Shown here piece after piece: positions 42,529 to 52,642 of a stretch of DNA of 64,000 nt. The stretch lies in assembly GCA_019918135.1 (NCBI GenBank), contig WBZZ01003327.1, positions 138,501 through 202,500 of the forward strand, read 5' to 3'. Both the position numbers and the translations under genes were made by a program. Position 1 is the first letter of the stretch, and each line of letters opens with the position of its first letter. The notes under the pieces are model-generated. The model saw only the letters and a list, made by a program, of their open reading frames with translations, had not been told where the DNA came from and did not search any database. The stretch comes from Paulinella micropora. Lineage: Eukaryota; Cercozoa; Imbricatea; Euglyphida; Paulinellidae.

Positions 42529-43508
42529 GAGAGGGAGAGAGTGAGAGAGAAGAAGAAGAAGAACAAGAAGAACAACAAGAAGAACAACAAGAAGAAGAAG
42601 AAGAAGCGAGAGGAGAGAGAGAGAGAGGGAGAGGGAGAGAGGGAGAGAGGGAGAGAGAGAGAGAGGTTCAGGCCTCTATTGAGTAGCAGATGCACTGGGG
42701 AAGCAGGGTCGCCTAAAGTACTGTTGGAGGCAAAATGTTGGTTTGCCTCGCTAGTTGCAAAACCAAAGGCAAGCAGAAGAAAGCAATGCAAACGAAAATA
42801 GTCCAGCAAGAGGCCATCGCAAATGATTAAGAATGGCTACCTTCACTAGTGGCAGATGCACCCCCTGGGGAAGCAGGGTCAGCTAAGCAAACATTTGAGG
42901 CAAAATGGCGGTTTGCCTCGCTAGTTGCAAAACCAAAGGCAAGCAGAAGAAAGCCATGCAAACGAAAACACTCCAGCAACAGGCCATCGCAAATGATTAA
43001 GAATGGCTACCTTGCATGGATTGTGAAGAAAACCAAAGCTTTGCAAGACTTCCCCAAAGAAAAGTTGGAGGCAAAGTCAAGTTGCCTCAAACATTCCTAC
43101 CGGACAAGGATAGACACACATAGGCTGCAGATTTCAAGCCAAAAAAAGGCACAGTAACTATTCAAATGGTTAACTGATGGTTGGCTTTGTTTTTTTCCGA
43201 TAAAAGTGCAAAGAACCCACACGGCATACAAAACCCCGACTCAAAACGCCATGACATGTTGTGGGTTGGTTTTTGGGCTCGGTTGACACGGGTTGGGTAA
43301 AAAGGTTACAGTCAAAAAACCGTCAAAAAAAACTTCGTCTGTTGTCCGGCCGGAAAAAAGTGGCACTAGCTCACGTAAAAGTTTTTTGACTTTGAACCTT
43401 TGACTTTGCAACCCCAAAAGGTGCATAATCAGCTTCCAAGGCGAAGGGCAGTATGTCCAAAGTAAGTCACCTTCACTGCTTGCTTCAAGTTGGCTATAGG
43501 GCAAAAGC

Positions 43509-44450
43509 GTGGCTCATGTGCATGTCTGTGTCTCTGTTGTATGTGAGGTGGAAACGCTGATTGGTTACCGAAAGCAAGGGGATGGATGCGTCGAGATTGA
43601 GGTCAACGCGCCCGAGAATTGGGTGTTGCTCGGGAAGGTTGACGAAGGGGGTAAGTTCGTAGAGTCTGGCCTAGTGGACAAAGAGAGTTACGAAGCCAAG
43701 GCCCATGCCCTTTACGAGTGCCCGTCGGCAGGGCAGTGGAACATGAAGGCAGAAGGTTTCATTGTCAGGTGGTATTTAACGGCACAGCTCAAGTTTCCGA
43801 AGCAGGCTGAGGTATGGGCAGAAGGTCGGGGGGAAAGAGAAAGAGACCGCCAGTGAAGAGAATAGTGCTTGAAGAACCACCCAGGAAAAAAAAAAGAAGG
43901 AAAATGGAAAGAAAGATGAAAGAAAGAAAGAGGATGGAGAGAGAGAGAGAAAGATGAAATAAAGAAAGAGGATGGAGAGAGAGATGGAAAGAAAGAAGGT
44001 GAAGCAGGGAAAGACAAAGACGATGAGCCCAAGGAACCACCCAATAAAAAAAAAGAAGGAAGATGAAAGGAGAGATGATGGAAAGAAAGATGGAGAGAAG
44101 GAAGATGGAGAGAAAGAAGATGGAAAGGAAAAAGACGGAAAGAAAGAAGGTGAAGCAGAGAAAGACAAAGGCGATGAGGCAAAGAGAGAGAAGAACAAGG
44201 ACAAGAAGAAAACGAACGAAGAAAAGAATGAAAAGAAGGAAAGCAAGCCAGAAGAAAAAAAAAACAAAGAAAGAAAAAACTAACGAGAGCAGAGCTGACA
44301 GAAGAGCAACAGAAACAAAGAGAGAGGGAGTTGGCAGCGATTGCAGCGAAAGCAGCAAAGGCTGACGAACAAAAGGAAGCAGAGCGAAACAAACAAAAAG
44401 AAAAGGATGAAAAAGAGAAAAAAGAGAAAGATGATGCAGCGCGGTTAGCT
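43509..44450 (+). pseudogene. Lys/Glu-rich protein gene, R4 copy, continuing into unique DNA
   Basis: The same 115-residue frame (to 43,856) and downstream charged frames (43,972-44,283). Unlike R1-R3, the sequence after 44,450 is not the next unit but more charged, coiled-coil-like coding sequence. R4 is therefore probably joined to the original 3' part of the element. Confidence 0.5.
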
Positions 44451-44970
44451 CATTAACAAAAACAAAGAGAGAGACCTTAGCGGCAGAAGCAAGAGGAAGA
44501 GAAGAAGAGGCAATAGAGAGAGAGAGAGAGAGAGAGAGTTCTGGCAGTGGCCAAACAAGAGGAGGAGGAGTTGAAAAAGAAAGCCATATTACCCCCGCCC
44601 CCCCCGCCCCCCCTACCGAACATGGGCCCACCCACCCGGATCCGAGTCTTGACGTTAGTACTACAGGCCCGTCCTTGCCCATCAAGCCAGTGTCTGGAGA
44701 TGGGGGCGACAACGCCAAGCCCAGTGCTACCCCCCCCCCCCCCCCCCCCCAACAACGCCAAGCCCACCAGTACTAGCCCCGTCGACAACGCCAAGCCCAG
44801 TGCTGACACCGCCGACGAAACCAAAGGCAATACCGGATATGGTTATGTCTGCCGGACATCAACCGACATCACCTTTTTGGATAATTCAAAGAGGAAGTTG
44901 GGTACCTATTTGTTTGCTTTTTTGCTTGTTTGTGTTGTTTGTGTGTCTGTTTGTTTTGTTTTTCTATTTT

Positions 44971-45033
<63 letters not shown>

Positions 45034-45139
45034 CTTTTTTTTTTTTTTTTTCTTTTTTTCTTTTTTCTTTTTTTTCTTTTTTTTCTTTCTTTTTGCTTGC
45101 AATTGCTTGTTTGTTTGTTGTTGTTGTTGGTAAAACAGA
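44451..45139 (+). other. Continuation of charged-protein gene and pyrimidine-rich putative intron
   Basis: Coding-like sequence encodes Arg/Glu-rich, then VAKQEEEELKKK, then Pro runs from C homopolymers (44,590 and ~44,730-44,750) and an Asn-Ala-Lys-Pro repeat, to about 44,900. From ~44,903 (GGGTACCTATTTG) to 45,138 (GTAAAACAG) is a very T-rich stretch with about 130 bases of almost pure T. Its GT start and CAG end suggest an intron. Frames on either side do not join cleanly, so the exon structure is unproven. Confidence 0.4.
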
Positions 45140-45295
45140 ATGCCTTTGGAGTTTGCAACTCCTGGTCCCAACGTGACTCGAGGCCGTCTGGCGGTCTTGC
45201 CAAATATGTTGGCCAAGAACCTCAAGAACGTGCCTCTTAAGGCACGCAAGGTGATAATCACTCGGGAGGGAGAGGAAGTCACCTGTGTTGGGTAA
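45140..45295 (+). CDS. Short exon-like ORF
   Basis: 51 residues from the ATG at 45140, rich in basic and hydrophobic residues (LAVLPNMLAKNLKNVPLKAR). It lies directly after a CAG acceptor-like site and ends in GGGTAACG, which could be a donor. TACTAAT (45,379), like a branch point, precedes the next frame at 45399. It is probably an internal exon of the gene reading into 45,399-46,558, but the splice phases seen do not fit simply. Confidence 0.35.
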   Translation: MPLEFATPGPNVTRGRLAVLPNMLAKNLKNVPLKARKVIITREGEEVTCVG

Positions 45296-45398
45296 CGCTC
45301 GCTTCTCCTTCGTGTTGCATTGTAAATTGCTTTTGTGTTAGGCCCGGTTGCCGGCTGTCCAAGCAGTTTTTGGCTGGGAATACTAATGAATAACTGAT

Positions 45399-46558
45399 GT
45401 GAAGAAAACTGTTTTGATTTCTCGTAAAGTTAAGGATCCTATAACTAACCAAACGTTCCGTCAAATGCAGCTCATAGGCCAGAACGTCATTGATCCCGTG
45501 CGTACGGCGGCTGTGGGCTACATGCCTGATGACGAATGGGTCGCGGAGATAGAACCGGATCTGCAACTGATGGTGCCTGCCGAACCACCGACGCCAGTTG
45601 AAAAGCTGCCACTTGTTTATGATTTTCTTTGGCTCAAAGACCAGCCAGCTGGCGGGCGAGCACCCGAACGCCGGCCAATCCGCGCAAAGAGGGAGCGGCC
45701 TGCACCTGTGAAACTTGAGGTCATTCATTTGCCTCTGCGACATTTCCCTTTCTTCTTTGATTGCAAACATGTAATCTGGCAAATTTCTGGGGACATTCAG
45801 GTTGCCGCTTCCAAACCCGAACCCAAGTCCAAGCAGGTTCCCGCTTCGAAACCCGAACCCAAGTCCAAACCGGTGAAGAGTTCGAAAGCACCTTCCAAAA
45901 AGGGACAGTCGAAAGGAAAACCGAAGGTAGTGATACCAGATGAAGAGGATGAAGAGGAGTTTGAAGAGGAGGGGAAAACCCCTGATAACACCCCTGGTAA
46001 CGATGCCTCACCCGTAAAGCCTTTGACACTTGCGTCTATCCAAAAGGTTTTGGAAGCGATGTTGAAATCGCATATGAAACCAAACCCAGTCGTTCCCGAA
46101 CCCACCGCAGTAGTCACCAGATCCGCCGCAGTAGTCCACAAATCTGCCACTGGCCCCTCTTCAGTGTCCGCCACTAGCCCCACTTCTGAATCAGTTGATA
46201 AATCTGCGACGCTGAGGCCGAGGCTGTCAAAGCTCAGCTGCAAGCTGAAGCAAGTAAGCTTCAAGCTGAAGTCAACCAACTCAAACAGCAGCTTGCGAAA
46301 GCTCAACAAAGCAACAAACCAGTGGTGGCAAATATTTTACGCAATCAAATCTACGCTGAGGATGATGATGAAAACGTTCACTTCAACACCCAGAACGTTG
46401 TCGCCCATCGTTTACAATCCGCTCAACGCTCACCGGCCTATGTACGTCCGAGCACAGATTCATCTATGTGGGACTATCATCTAATGGTTGAACAGCAAAT
46501 GTTGGCTCAGCAACACAAATTTACACAAGATACCATGTTGAAGCGGATGTTTCAGTAG
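45399..46558 (+). CDS. Lys/Pro-rich protein with C-terminal coiled coil (one frameshift)
   Basis: The frame from 45399 encodes a globular start (TAAVGYMPDDEWVAEIEPDL), a KPEPKSK repeat, an acidic EEDEEEFEEE stretch and a Ser/Thr-rich linker. Near 46,205 the sensible frame changes. The following one encodes a heptad-type coiled coil (AEAVKAQLQAEASKLQ) and an acidic, Gln/Met-rich end finishing at 46,558. An 81-nt GT..AG segment (45,720-45,800) is in frame and could be an intron. Composition resembles capsid- or scaffold-like accessory proteins of large transposons, but no family was recognised. It lies between the 5-kb array and the GAGGCAAA terminal-like repeats, so may be part of that element. 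Confidence 0.45.
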
Positions 46559-47104
46559 GTTAATTTGCTCCGTTAGGATTCAGTAAAACTTGACTTAGTA
46601 AATATTTGGGTACTTGGAACAGTGTTTGCGTAAATTAATATACGTTTTGTTAATACTAAGTCAATATTTGTATTTAATAACAAATATTAATTAGTTTATG
46701 ATTAGTTAAAACTAGTTCTAATTAATTTCCATTGTTTCCAAGCTTGCATTAATTAATTTTTTTTGTTTTTGACTTAGGCAAATTTTGAATCTGCCCGAAC
46801 GAAAACAGTTGACACATAATTTATACATACACTCTGACCGAGTCATTACCGATTTGAAAAAATAATATATTTAGCTTCTCCGTACTAACTGTATTAATAA
46901 AAATCACACTAAATTTGCGTGTTGCATGAACTTTCTTGTTACGAAAACATAGTTTCAAAATTGCGACTCAAAGTGACGAGTCGCAGTATTTCAAGTCGGC
47001 TTCCGCCACTGGATACCACGTTTTTCTGGTGTGGGGTGTGAAAATATATAAAATTGAATTAATTTATCATTAAAATATATTATTTCCTTAAATATTACGT
47101 TAAA
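46559..47104. other. AT-rich non-coding region
   Basis: About 545 bases dominated by A and T, with TTAATTA-type motifs. No coding frame or RNA gene was seen. Confidence 0.5.
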
Positions 47105-47350
47105 ATCCATGCAAAAAGTAGGCAAACAGAGGCAAATAAGAGACAAAAAAATTTGCCTCATACTTGCCACATATTTGCCTCTTAAGTGATACCTGTCACT
47201 TGAAAACACATGTAAAATCAATAAATGTTAATTAAAAAACATTTATTTACATAAATAATCAAAATACACACATAAAACAAATATCATTTTGCCTCATATT
47301 TGCCTCAAGTTTGCCTAGGCAAAGTGAGGCAAAAAGGACTAGTCCTTTTT
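47105..47350. repeat. GAGGCAAA/TTTGCCTC inverted repeats and perfect 20-bp palindrome
   Basis: GAGGCAAAT..ATTTGCCTC (about 47,129-47,160), several more TTTGCCTC copies, the palindrome TTTGCCTAGGCAAA (~47,308-47,324) and AAAAAGGACTAGTCCTTTTT (47,331-47,350). The same core motif forms hairpins in every 5-kb unit. The arrangement looks like subterminal repeats at one end of a DNA transposon. Confidence 0.6.
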
Positions 47351-47406
47351 GGCGGAACCGATGTTGTATGTGGGACTCGCCCACACAAGAGGCTGATCGA
47401 TCAGCT

Positions 47407-48904
47407 ATGGACAACCATGGTCAAGCTGACGACACGACCACTGGGGCTGGTCCCTTCCAGACACCCGTGCCGAATCGTGCCGATATATTCGGTCGTAATG
47501 CCAAAAATGCTGCACCTATCCCACAGTCCCCATGGAGAGACGCTGGGGGCGCATTGATCTTGACCCGAACCACAATCCCTGTCATCCCTATCCCTCAAAC
47601 TAGTTTGGACATGACGGGACCCACGGGATGGCCAGCATCCCCAGTTGACCCTGCGAACCAGTACCATTTCCCTCTCGCAGCCCCTCATATCCATAACAAT
47701 ATGTATGGGGACATCAACGATTGGACCCGAGCAACCATGGTGGTGGAGGGAAAAGACAGGGTGCTTGGCTTAATGTCCACTAGCCCACGGTTCATAGAAC
47801 CCAAATCGATAGTGGACCTTATAACACTGTGGGAGGACTTATGTATGTGTCGAGACAGGCTTCTCGATGAGGCCTGGCAAACATACCGCCAACAAGTCCC
47901 ACGCTAAAGGCAAATATTCACTTGCAGCAAAGACGCTAGTGAACAAACAGCTATCATCACTGCCGTAACTGCACCTGATGCTACTGGCGTGGACACTTTG
48001 TATTGGCCCGATGCCAACTACCTAAACCGTGTCCAGGCCAACCTCACGACAAGGGCCGTAGTCACCCTCAAGGGACTCGAGAACGTCACTGGGATGTGGG
48101 AACCTGTCTTGATGGAACAAAAACACTGGCGGGATGCCATATTCCCACAGTCCTCCCCAACCTATGATGACCTCGTGTTTTTCCTCGACGCGGTGGAAAC
48201 CCCGACTGACCCTTTCGCCAAGATATCATTGTTCCTAACCTGGCTTAAGATCCGAACCACTCCCGCGACACTCCTTGACCTGTCTGACGAGGAGACCACA
48301 GTACCAGTGGCCCCTCATCCGGCGGCTATCCTCTATGTAACCAACTACCTCACAGTGGTAGACCTCATCCTCCAAGCCATTTCCGACTGCCTACGGATCC
48401 AAATAGCCGTACATAGATCGCACTGCCTCCACACCGGGGGGTAGCTCGATAATCACTTTTCGTCGTGTATGAAGTCGACGGAATATGGTGGATGAAAACA
48501 TAAATAGGGATGCACCCCTCGAACGCCATTGCCCACCTAAGACAAAGACTGAAGACGCCAGTCATAAACGGGTGGACGCGGCGTTACGAGCTGTCCGTGA
48601 CCATGTCAACTTTGACTTTACAGCACACACGCAAAGTGCGAGACTCCCGTATCGAGAGGGCCTTAAGCTCCTAATGGCTTATGCCCTGGATCGGATCGTG
48701 GCCAGTCACGCACTTACGGTAGCCGATGTGAAGCAACTGCTGAACAGTCTCGTGGGTGGGTGGCCATCTCAGACGCTACTCACCACGGACTGGCCTACTT
48801 GGCAGATGACTGGCGAGGCTGGTGTGGGGCAGGGAAAACTCACACTCGACCAGCTTCCACACTACATGCTCCGCCAGTTCATATCCGCGGCAGACTGGGG
48901 CTAG
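47407..48904 (+). pseudogene. Gag-like N-terminal region, broken
   Basis: Three successive frames: 47,407-47,907 (starting MDNHGQADDTTTG), 47,989-48,444 and 48,485-48,904. Between them the sense continues in other frames, for example in the gap at 47,908-47,988. Content is soluble and helical (DLITLWEDLCMCRDRL; LMAYALDRIVASHALTVADVKQLL), compatible with a capsid-like domain, but no known Gag motif was identified. It is assigned by position upstream of protease and reverse transcriptase. Confidence 0.45.
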
Positions 48905-48907
48905 ATC

Positions 48908-50038
48908 ATGCTCCACTATATTGCTGTCGACCTAGTCCAGGACGCCGCCAGGCGGATGTGGGAAGACGATGTGGCAATCTCGTCCATCATCGATCTCCCA
49001 CAGAAACTGTTAACCAACTTAGTGAAGACCGACTTCGCTTCGTTGCTGTTGGCAGTCCTGAGTGGGATAGTGAAAGCCGAGCCACAACAAGGGCGGACGG
49101 ATACGTTCGTCCGGAACGTCCTGACCAAAGCCCAGGACTTGGACAACACGAACTTCAAAATCGTGCGGTTTCGAACAGACCGTATGTGCGAGGTATCCCA
49201 CTGGACAAGCAGCACCTTTGCCACCAGTGTCTTTACCTCGGACAAGGGCGAAAGAGCCAAGCGGGCCGATGTCCTGCTTAGAGCAATGACGATCACGGGT
49301 AGCACGCTTGAGGACCACCAGGCCAAACCGGGCCAAGCGTTTGACGTGTGGACTTTCGTGACCGGCAGCAGCTGGTCCAACCGCCGTCAATCGTGGTCTA
49401 GCTCGTCCAGGAGCCACTATAACTCCTCGAGCTCCTCTAGCTCGTCGTACACCCCTCCACCGCCCTCAGTTCCATTTGGGGGGGCGACCAACTCGGCCAC
49501 CCCGGCCACCGGCACGTTCAACTCGATGCCTCCGGCTGGTGGGACGGCACTCCCATATCTGCCTCCCCCACCACCAATGCCTCCTCCTCCACCGCCCATG
49601 TCCTACCAGTATTACCCTTCCTCTGGGTTCGCATCCCCGCCACCGTTGTCACCGCCCCCGGTCCCGTACCCTCCTACACGGGGCGGGCCCACATCTGAGG
49701 GTAAGTCGGGCAAGAGAAAGCTCGGTGACAGCGGCGTGGTCAAACCGCTATCTCACCTCCCACCGATCCCGGGCCCATACAATTGCCCGTTTGGTCTTTT
49801 TAACGAGACTGTTGCGGGACCGTGGAACAAAAGCCCAGGTGCGGAGTGCTGTGATTATATGATGCATGCGGTCATCTTCAACCCGCTTGAGGACAGCCGA
49901 CTGTGGGTCGCCCCGTGCCAATGGTCCAATTCTTGTCAATATCAACACCTACGCCAGGGTCAAGAACGGGTGGAACCAATCAAATGGTATATCCACCGTT
50001 GGTACGTGGGGCGATCCAAGGTGAAGAGGGATGGCTAA
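48908..50038 (+). CDS. Gag-like protein with Ser/Pro-rich linker and CCCH-like motif
   Basis: A 376-residue frame. The first ~160 residues are helical. Then follow a Ser-rich tract (SSSSRSHYNSSSSSSSSY), a long Pro-rich linker (PPPPPMPPPPPPM) and a C-terminal part with cysteines and histidine arranged CxxxxxCxxxH (CQWSNSCQYQH), preceded by CC. This may be a CCCH-type zinc finger serving as nucleocapsid. A further frame at 50,117-50,821 (acidic, Pro/Thr-rich) probably continues the same polyprotein. Confidence 0.5.
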   Translation: MLHYIAVDLVQDAARRMWEDDVAISSIIDLPQKLLTNLVKTDFASLLLAVLSGIVKAEPQQGRTDTFVRNVLTKAQDLDNTNFKIVRFRTDRMCEVSHWTSSTFATSVFTSDKGERAKRADVLLRAMTITGSTLEDHQAKPGQAFDVWTFVTGSSWSNRRQSWSSSSRSHYNSSSSSSSSYTPPPPSVPFGGATNSATPATGTFNSMPPAGGTALPYLPPPPPMPPPPPPMSYQYYPSSGFASPPPLSPPPVPYPPTRGGPTSEGKSGKRKLGDSGVVKPLSHLPPIPGPYNCPFGLFNETVAGPWNKSPGAECCDYMMHAVIFNPLEDSRLWVAPCQWSNSCQYQHLRQGQERVEPIKWYIHRWYVGRSKVKRDG

Positions 50039-50870
50039 TGGGTCCTTAACCCCAAGGATAACCCTACCGAAGGCATCCGAATTCCCGACGTCCAGCCCGA
50101 TGGGACGACGTACTTCTTGCCGTCCGGGCACGACCCGTCCTGGCTGGCTCAGTACTCAACCGAGGCCAAAGCTCGGGCGGAAAGGTACCGAAGCCAGGGC
50201 AGGAAGTACGACGAAGTGGCATGCTATATGCCCGGGAAAGAACACCTGATCGGTACATTACATACACATACACACCATCTCAGACCTCAGATGCCCCTAT
50301 GCTCCATGCAGGCGTCAAAAAGGCGAAGATGGGAAACAAGAAACCCAAGAACAAATAACCGTGGGCCGCCCAATGCGTCCACACCCGAGTCAACGACACG
50401 TGGTGCCTCGCCCTTGGGAGCGTCCTCCTTGCTCCTGAGTGGGACAGATACGCCATGTGCTGGCCGGCAAACTAAGGCGCCCGCCATGGGGACAGCCGCA
50501 GAGCAGCCTACCGTAGTGGCTCCGGTCCCGGCCCAATCGCCGACCGAAACTCTGTATAGTCCCATAGAGGCTACGACCTCACCGATAGAGGATAGCGTTG
50601 AGACGATGGTTGAGGATATAGTGATGGGTAGCGACGACAACCGTCGGGAGCGTGTACCGAACGAGCCGGACACGGTCGCTGACCTTACCATAGAGGTCGG
50701 TTTACCCAATCCCTTACCCAAAGACACCGGCGCAAAGGCGACGCCGGCTGTAGATCCTGACACGATCACATCAAGTATATGTGATGGGGGGCACCCAATA
50801 AGCCCTCAGACCCTCGCGTAAGACGCGCGAGGCCTATCAGTGTCCGGCAGGTAGAAAAACCCGCCCTTTT

Positions 50871-51802
50871 GTGAACAAGGTAAATAAAGTATATGCAGGG
50901 GCACGATCTTATGATCTATACTCAGGGCCGACCCTACTAGATCGGCGTACCAGTATGACAGGGGGTACGGTCATTAGATCTGATGTCAATCATCCACGCA
51001 TACCACGCCCCGACGACAAGGCTTTCCCATCACTGCCGGTCGGATACACCCCTTCACCTTTCCAAGTGGCAACCACTATGGTCCTACCCGCCACAAGGGG
51101 TGATAAAGCCATCGCCCCGGCAGTCATTCGCCAAATGGGTCTCACTCCATTGCACGACTCTGACCGACTCGGAGTGACGGCGCGATCACAAGCGCGACGG
51201 TTCGCCGAGACAGAGTTAAGACAGGCATTGACAACCCGAGCCGAACCGGTAGACCTCCCACCGGCGGAGGCACGGGACATGAGCTACACCAGATTATACT
51301 GGAAAGAGCTCAAGGGCTACCTAGATACCGGAAATGATAGCACGGCCCAAATCACATCGCGGGCAAACGTTTCATAGACAAATATGGACGTCTGTTTGAT
51401 TTTACTAAGACAGGCCCGCTCGGATATATCCGGGTTGCCAACGACGAACGGAGCGCGATCGTAGGACGTGTCCCGTTGACAGTCGAATTCCCGTCCTTCC
51501 CAGGCACTATCGTTTATACCGTTCATGTCTTGGTCGTCCCGGCCTTCCCAGGCACTATCGTTTTGGGCAAACCTGATCTCAAAATGATGGATGCACAGCT
51601 TATGCTGGGACAGGATATCATCAAATATGGACGTGGACGACATGAGTCTGAATTCCCGATCCTAAAATCGGAAACGGACCTCCCACGACGGCATCCATAT
51701 GGCGGTAGGGCTCAGGTCACACTGATACCACCGGCCCCTCCATTACCCTATGATGGACACATCGCCGAGCAACCTCGTCTCACCCCACAGGGTACGGCAT
51801 GA
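50871..51802 (+). pseudogene. Retropepsin-type aspartic protease, frameshifted
   Basis: The frame ending at 51,377 contains YLDTGNDSTAQITS, the catalytic DTG of a retropepsin. A one-base shift near 51,360 leads to the neighbouring frame, which runs through RFIDKYGRLFDF and VGRVPLTVEF to LMLGQDII (about 51,603-51,626), the usual C-terminal protease motif. A 30-base direct repeat (TCCCAGGCACTATCGTTT at ~51,497 and ~51,545) duplicates a PGTIV segment. Confidence 0.65.
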
Positions 51803-52542
51803 ATGTACGCCAATGTATACAACCCAGAGCCGGAAGACAAGCCACCCGACCCATGGGAGGACTTTGGAGAACTCGCAGCCAAGAGGGAAGCTCAGATCTT
51901 ACTCCTGAAGCGTCAGGAAGACTCGTGGCATGGCTTCGACCAGCCGGGTCAACTGACCAAGGGGGTTCACCAATACGTACGGGTCAAAACGAGCCTGGTA
52001 TACCACGCTTCAAAAAGGCTGACGGAGGATGATGACGTCATGCTAAAGCTGAAGCAATGGTACCAAGGCGCTGATCCGATACAACCGGAAAGCTTAACGG
52101 CGGTGCCCAAAATATTATCCGACCGCCTAGACCGGGGCGAAGACATTACGATTATCTTTCCAATCCATCCCACCGTCATGTGGTGGAGCGATGTTTTGGA
52201 TCGGGTGATCGATGATCCTATTCCAATCCCTAGCAGACAGTCCAAACCCCTTATGGCCTTTCGCTTGGGTCCGTTAAGGACGGGTTAGCATACCGTACCA
52301 AGCTCATGACCCGCAAGGTCGATGACTTACGGGAAGCGGCATTCCAAATCTTCCCCGGCTTCTACCATAAGTCCGCGGCGAAACAATATGCCGAAATGAT
52401 CACCGATCTACAGGAGTTTGCCTCTTGGGACACTCAATCTTCCACGCGATACCCTGGCCGGGACGCGAAGGACGAGGTTGAAGACCCGGACTCCATACTT
52501 GAGTACCCGGATGACCCACGGGACCAAAAACCCGTCGCTTGA
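51803..52542 (+). pseudogene. Pol linker region, broken
   Basis: Two frames (51,803-52,288 and 52,306-52,542), hydrophilic and without a recognised domain (YANVYNPEPEDKPPDPWEDF; AAFQIFPGFYHKSAAKQYAEM). They fill the space between protease and reverse transcriptase and read in the same direction. Confidence 0.4.
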
Positions 52543-52642
52543 GGTCATGGCGCGACAATAGGGGTCGCCAGACTTTGTCCGGGACCTCAAGGCCCAATTC
52601 CTTAAGAACAAAAAGCTGTTCGGCTCACTTGTCGCTGGCGGA

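Larger units (their letters stand above)
25862..44450. repeat. Tandem array of ~3.7 copies of a 5.03-kb unit
   Basis: Head-to-tail copies, nearly identical: R1 partial 25,862-29,361; R2 29,362-34,385 (5,024 bp); R3 34,386-39,416 (5,031 bp); R4 39,417-44,450 (5,034 bp). The unit boundary is defined by R4. After GCGGTTAGCT it diverges into CATTAACAAA, whereas R1-R3 continue AATGAACACTG into the next unit. The left end is truncated inside the transposase-like gene by the GC-rich block. Each unit holds a minus-strand gene, GA microsatellite, GAGGCAAA hairpins and a plus-strand gene. Copies differ mainly in homopolymer lengths, GA-tract lengths and scattered substitutions. Confidence 0.95.

Noticed and set aside
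44930..45133. Poly-Phe and poly-Lys frames
   Set aside because: Artifacts of the poly-T tract.
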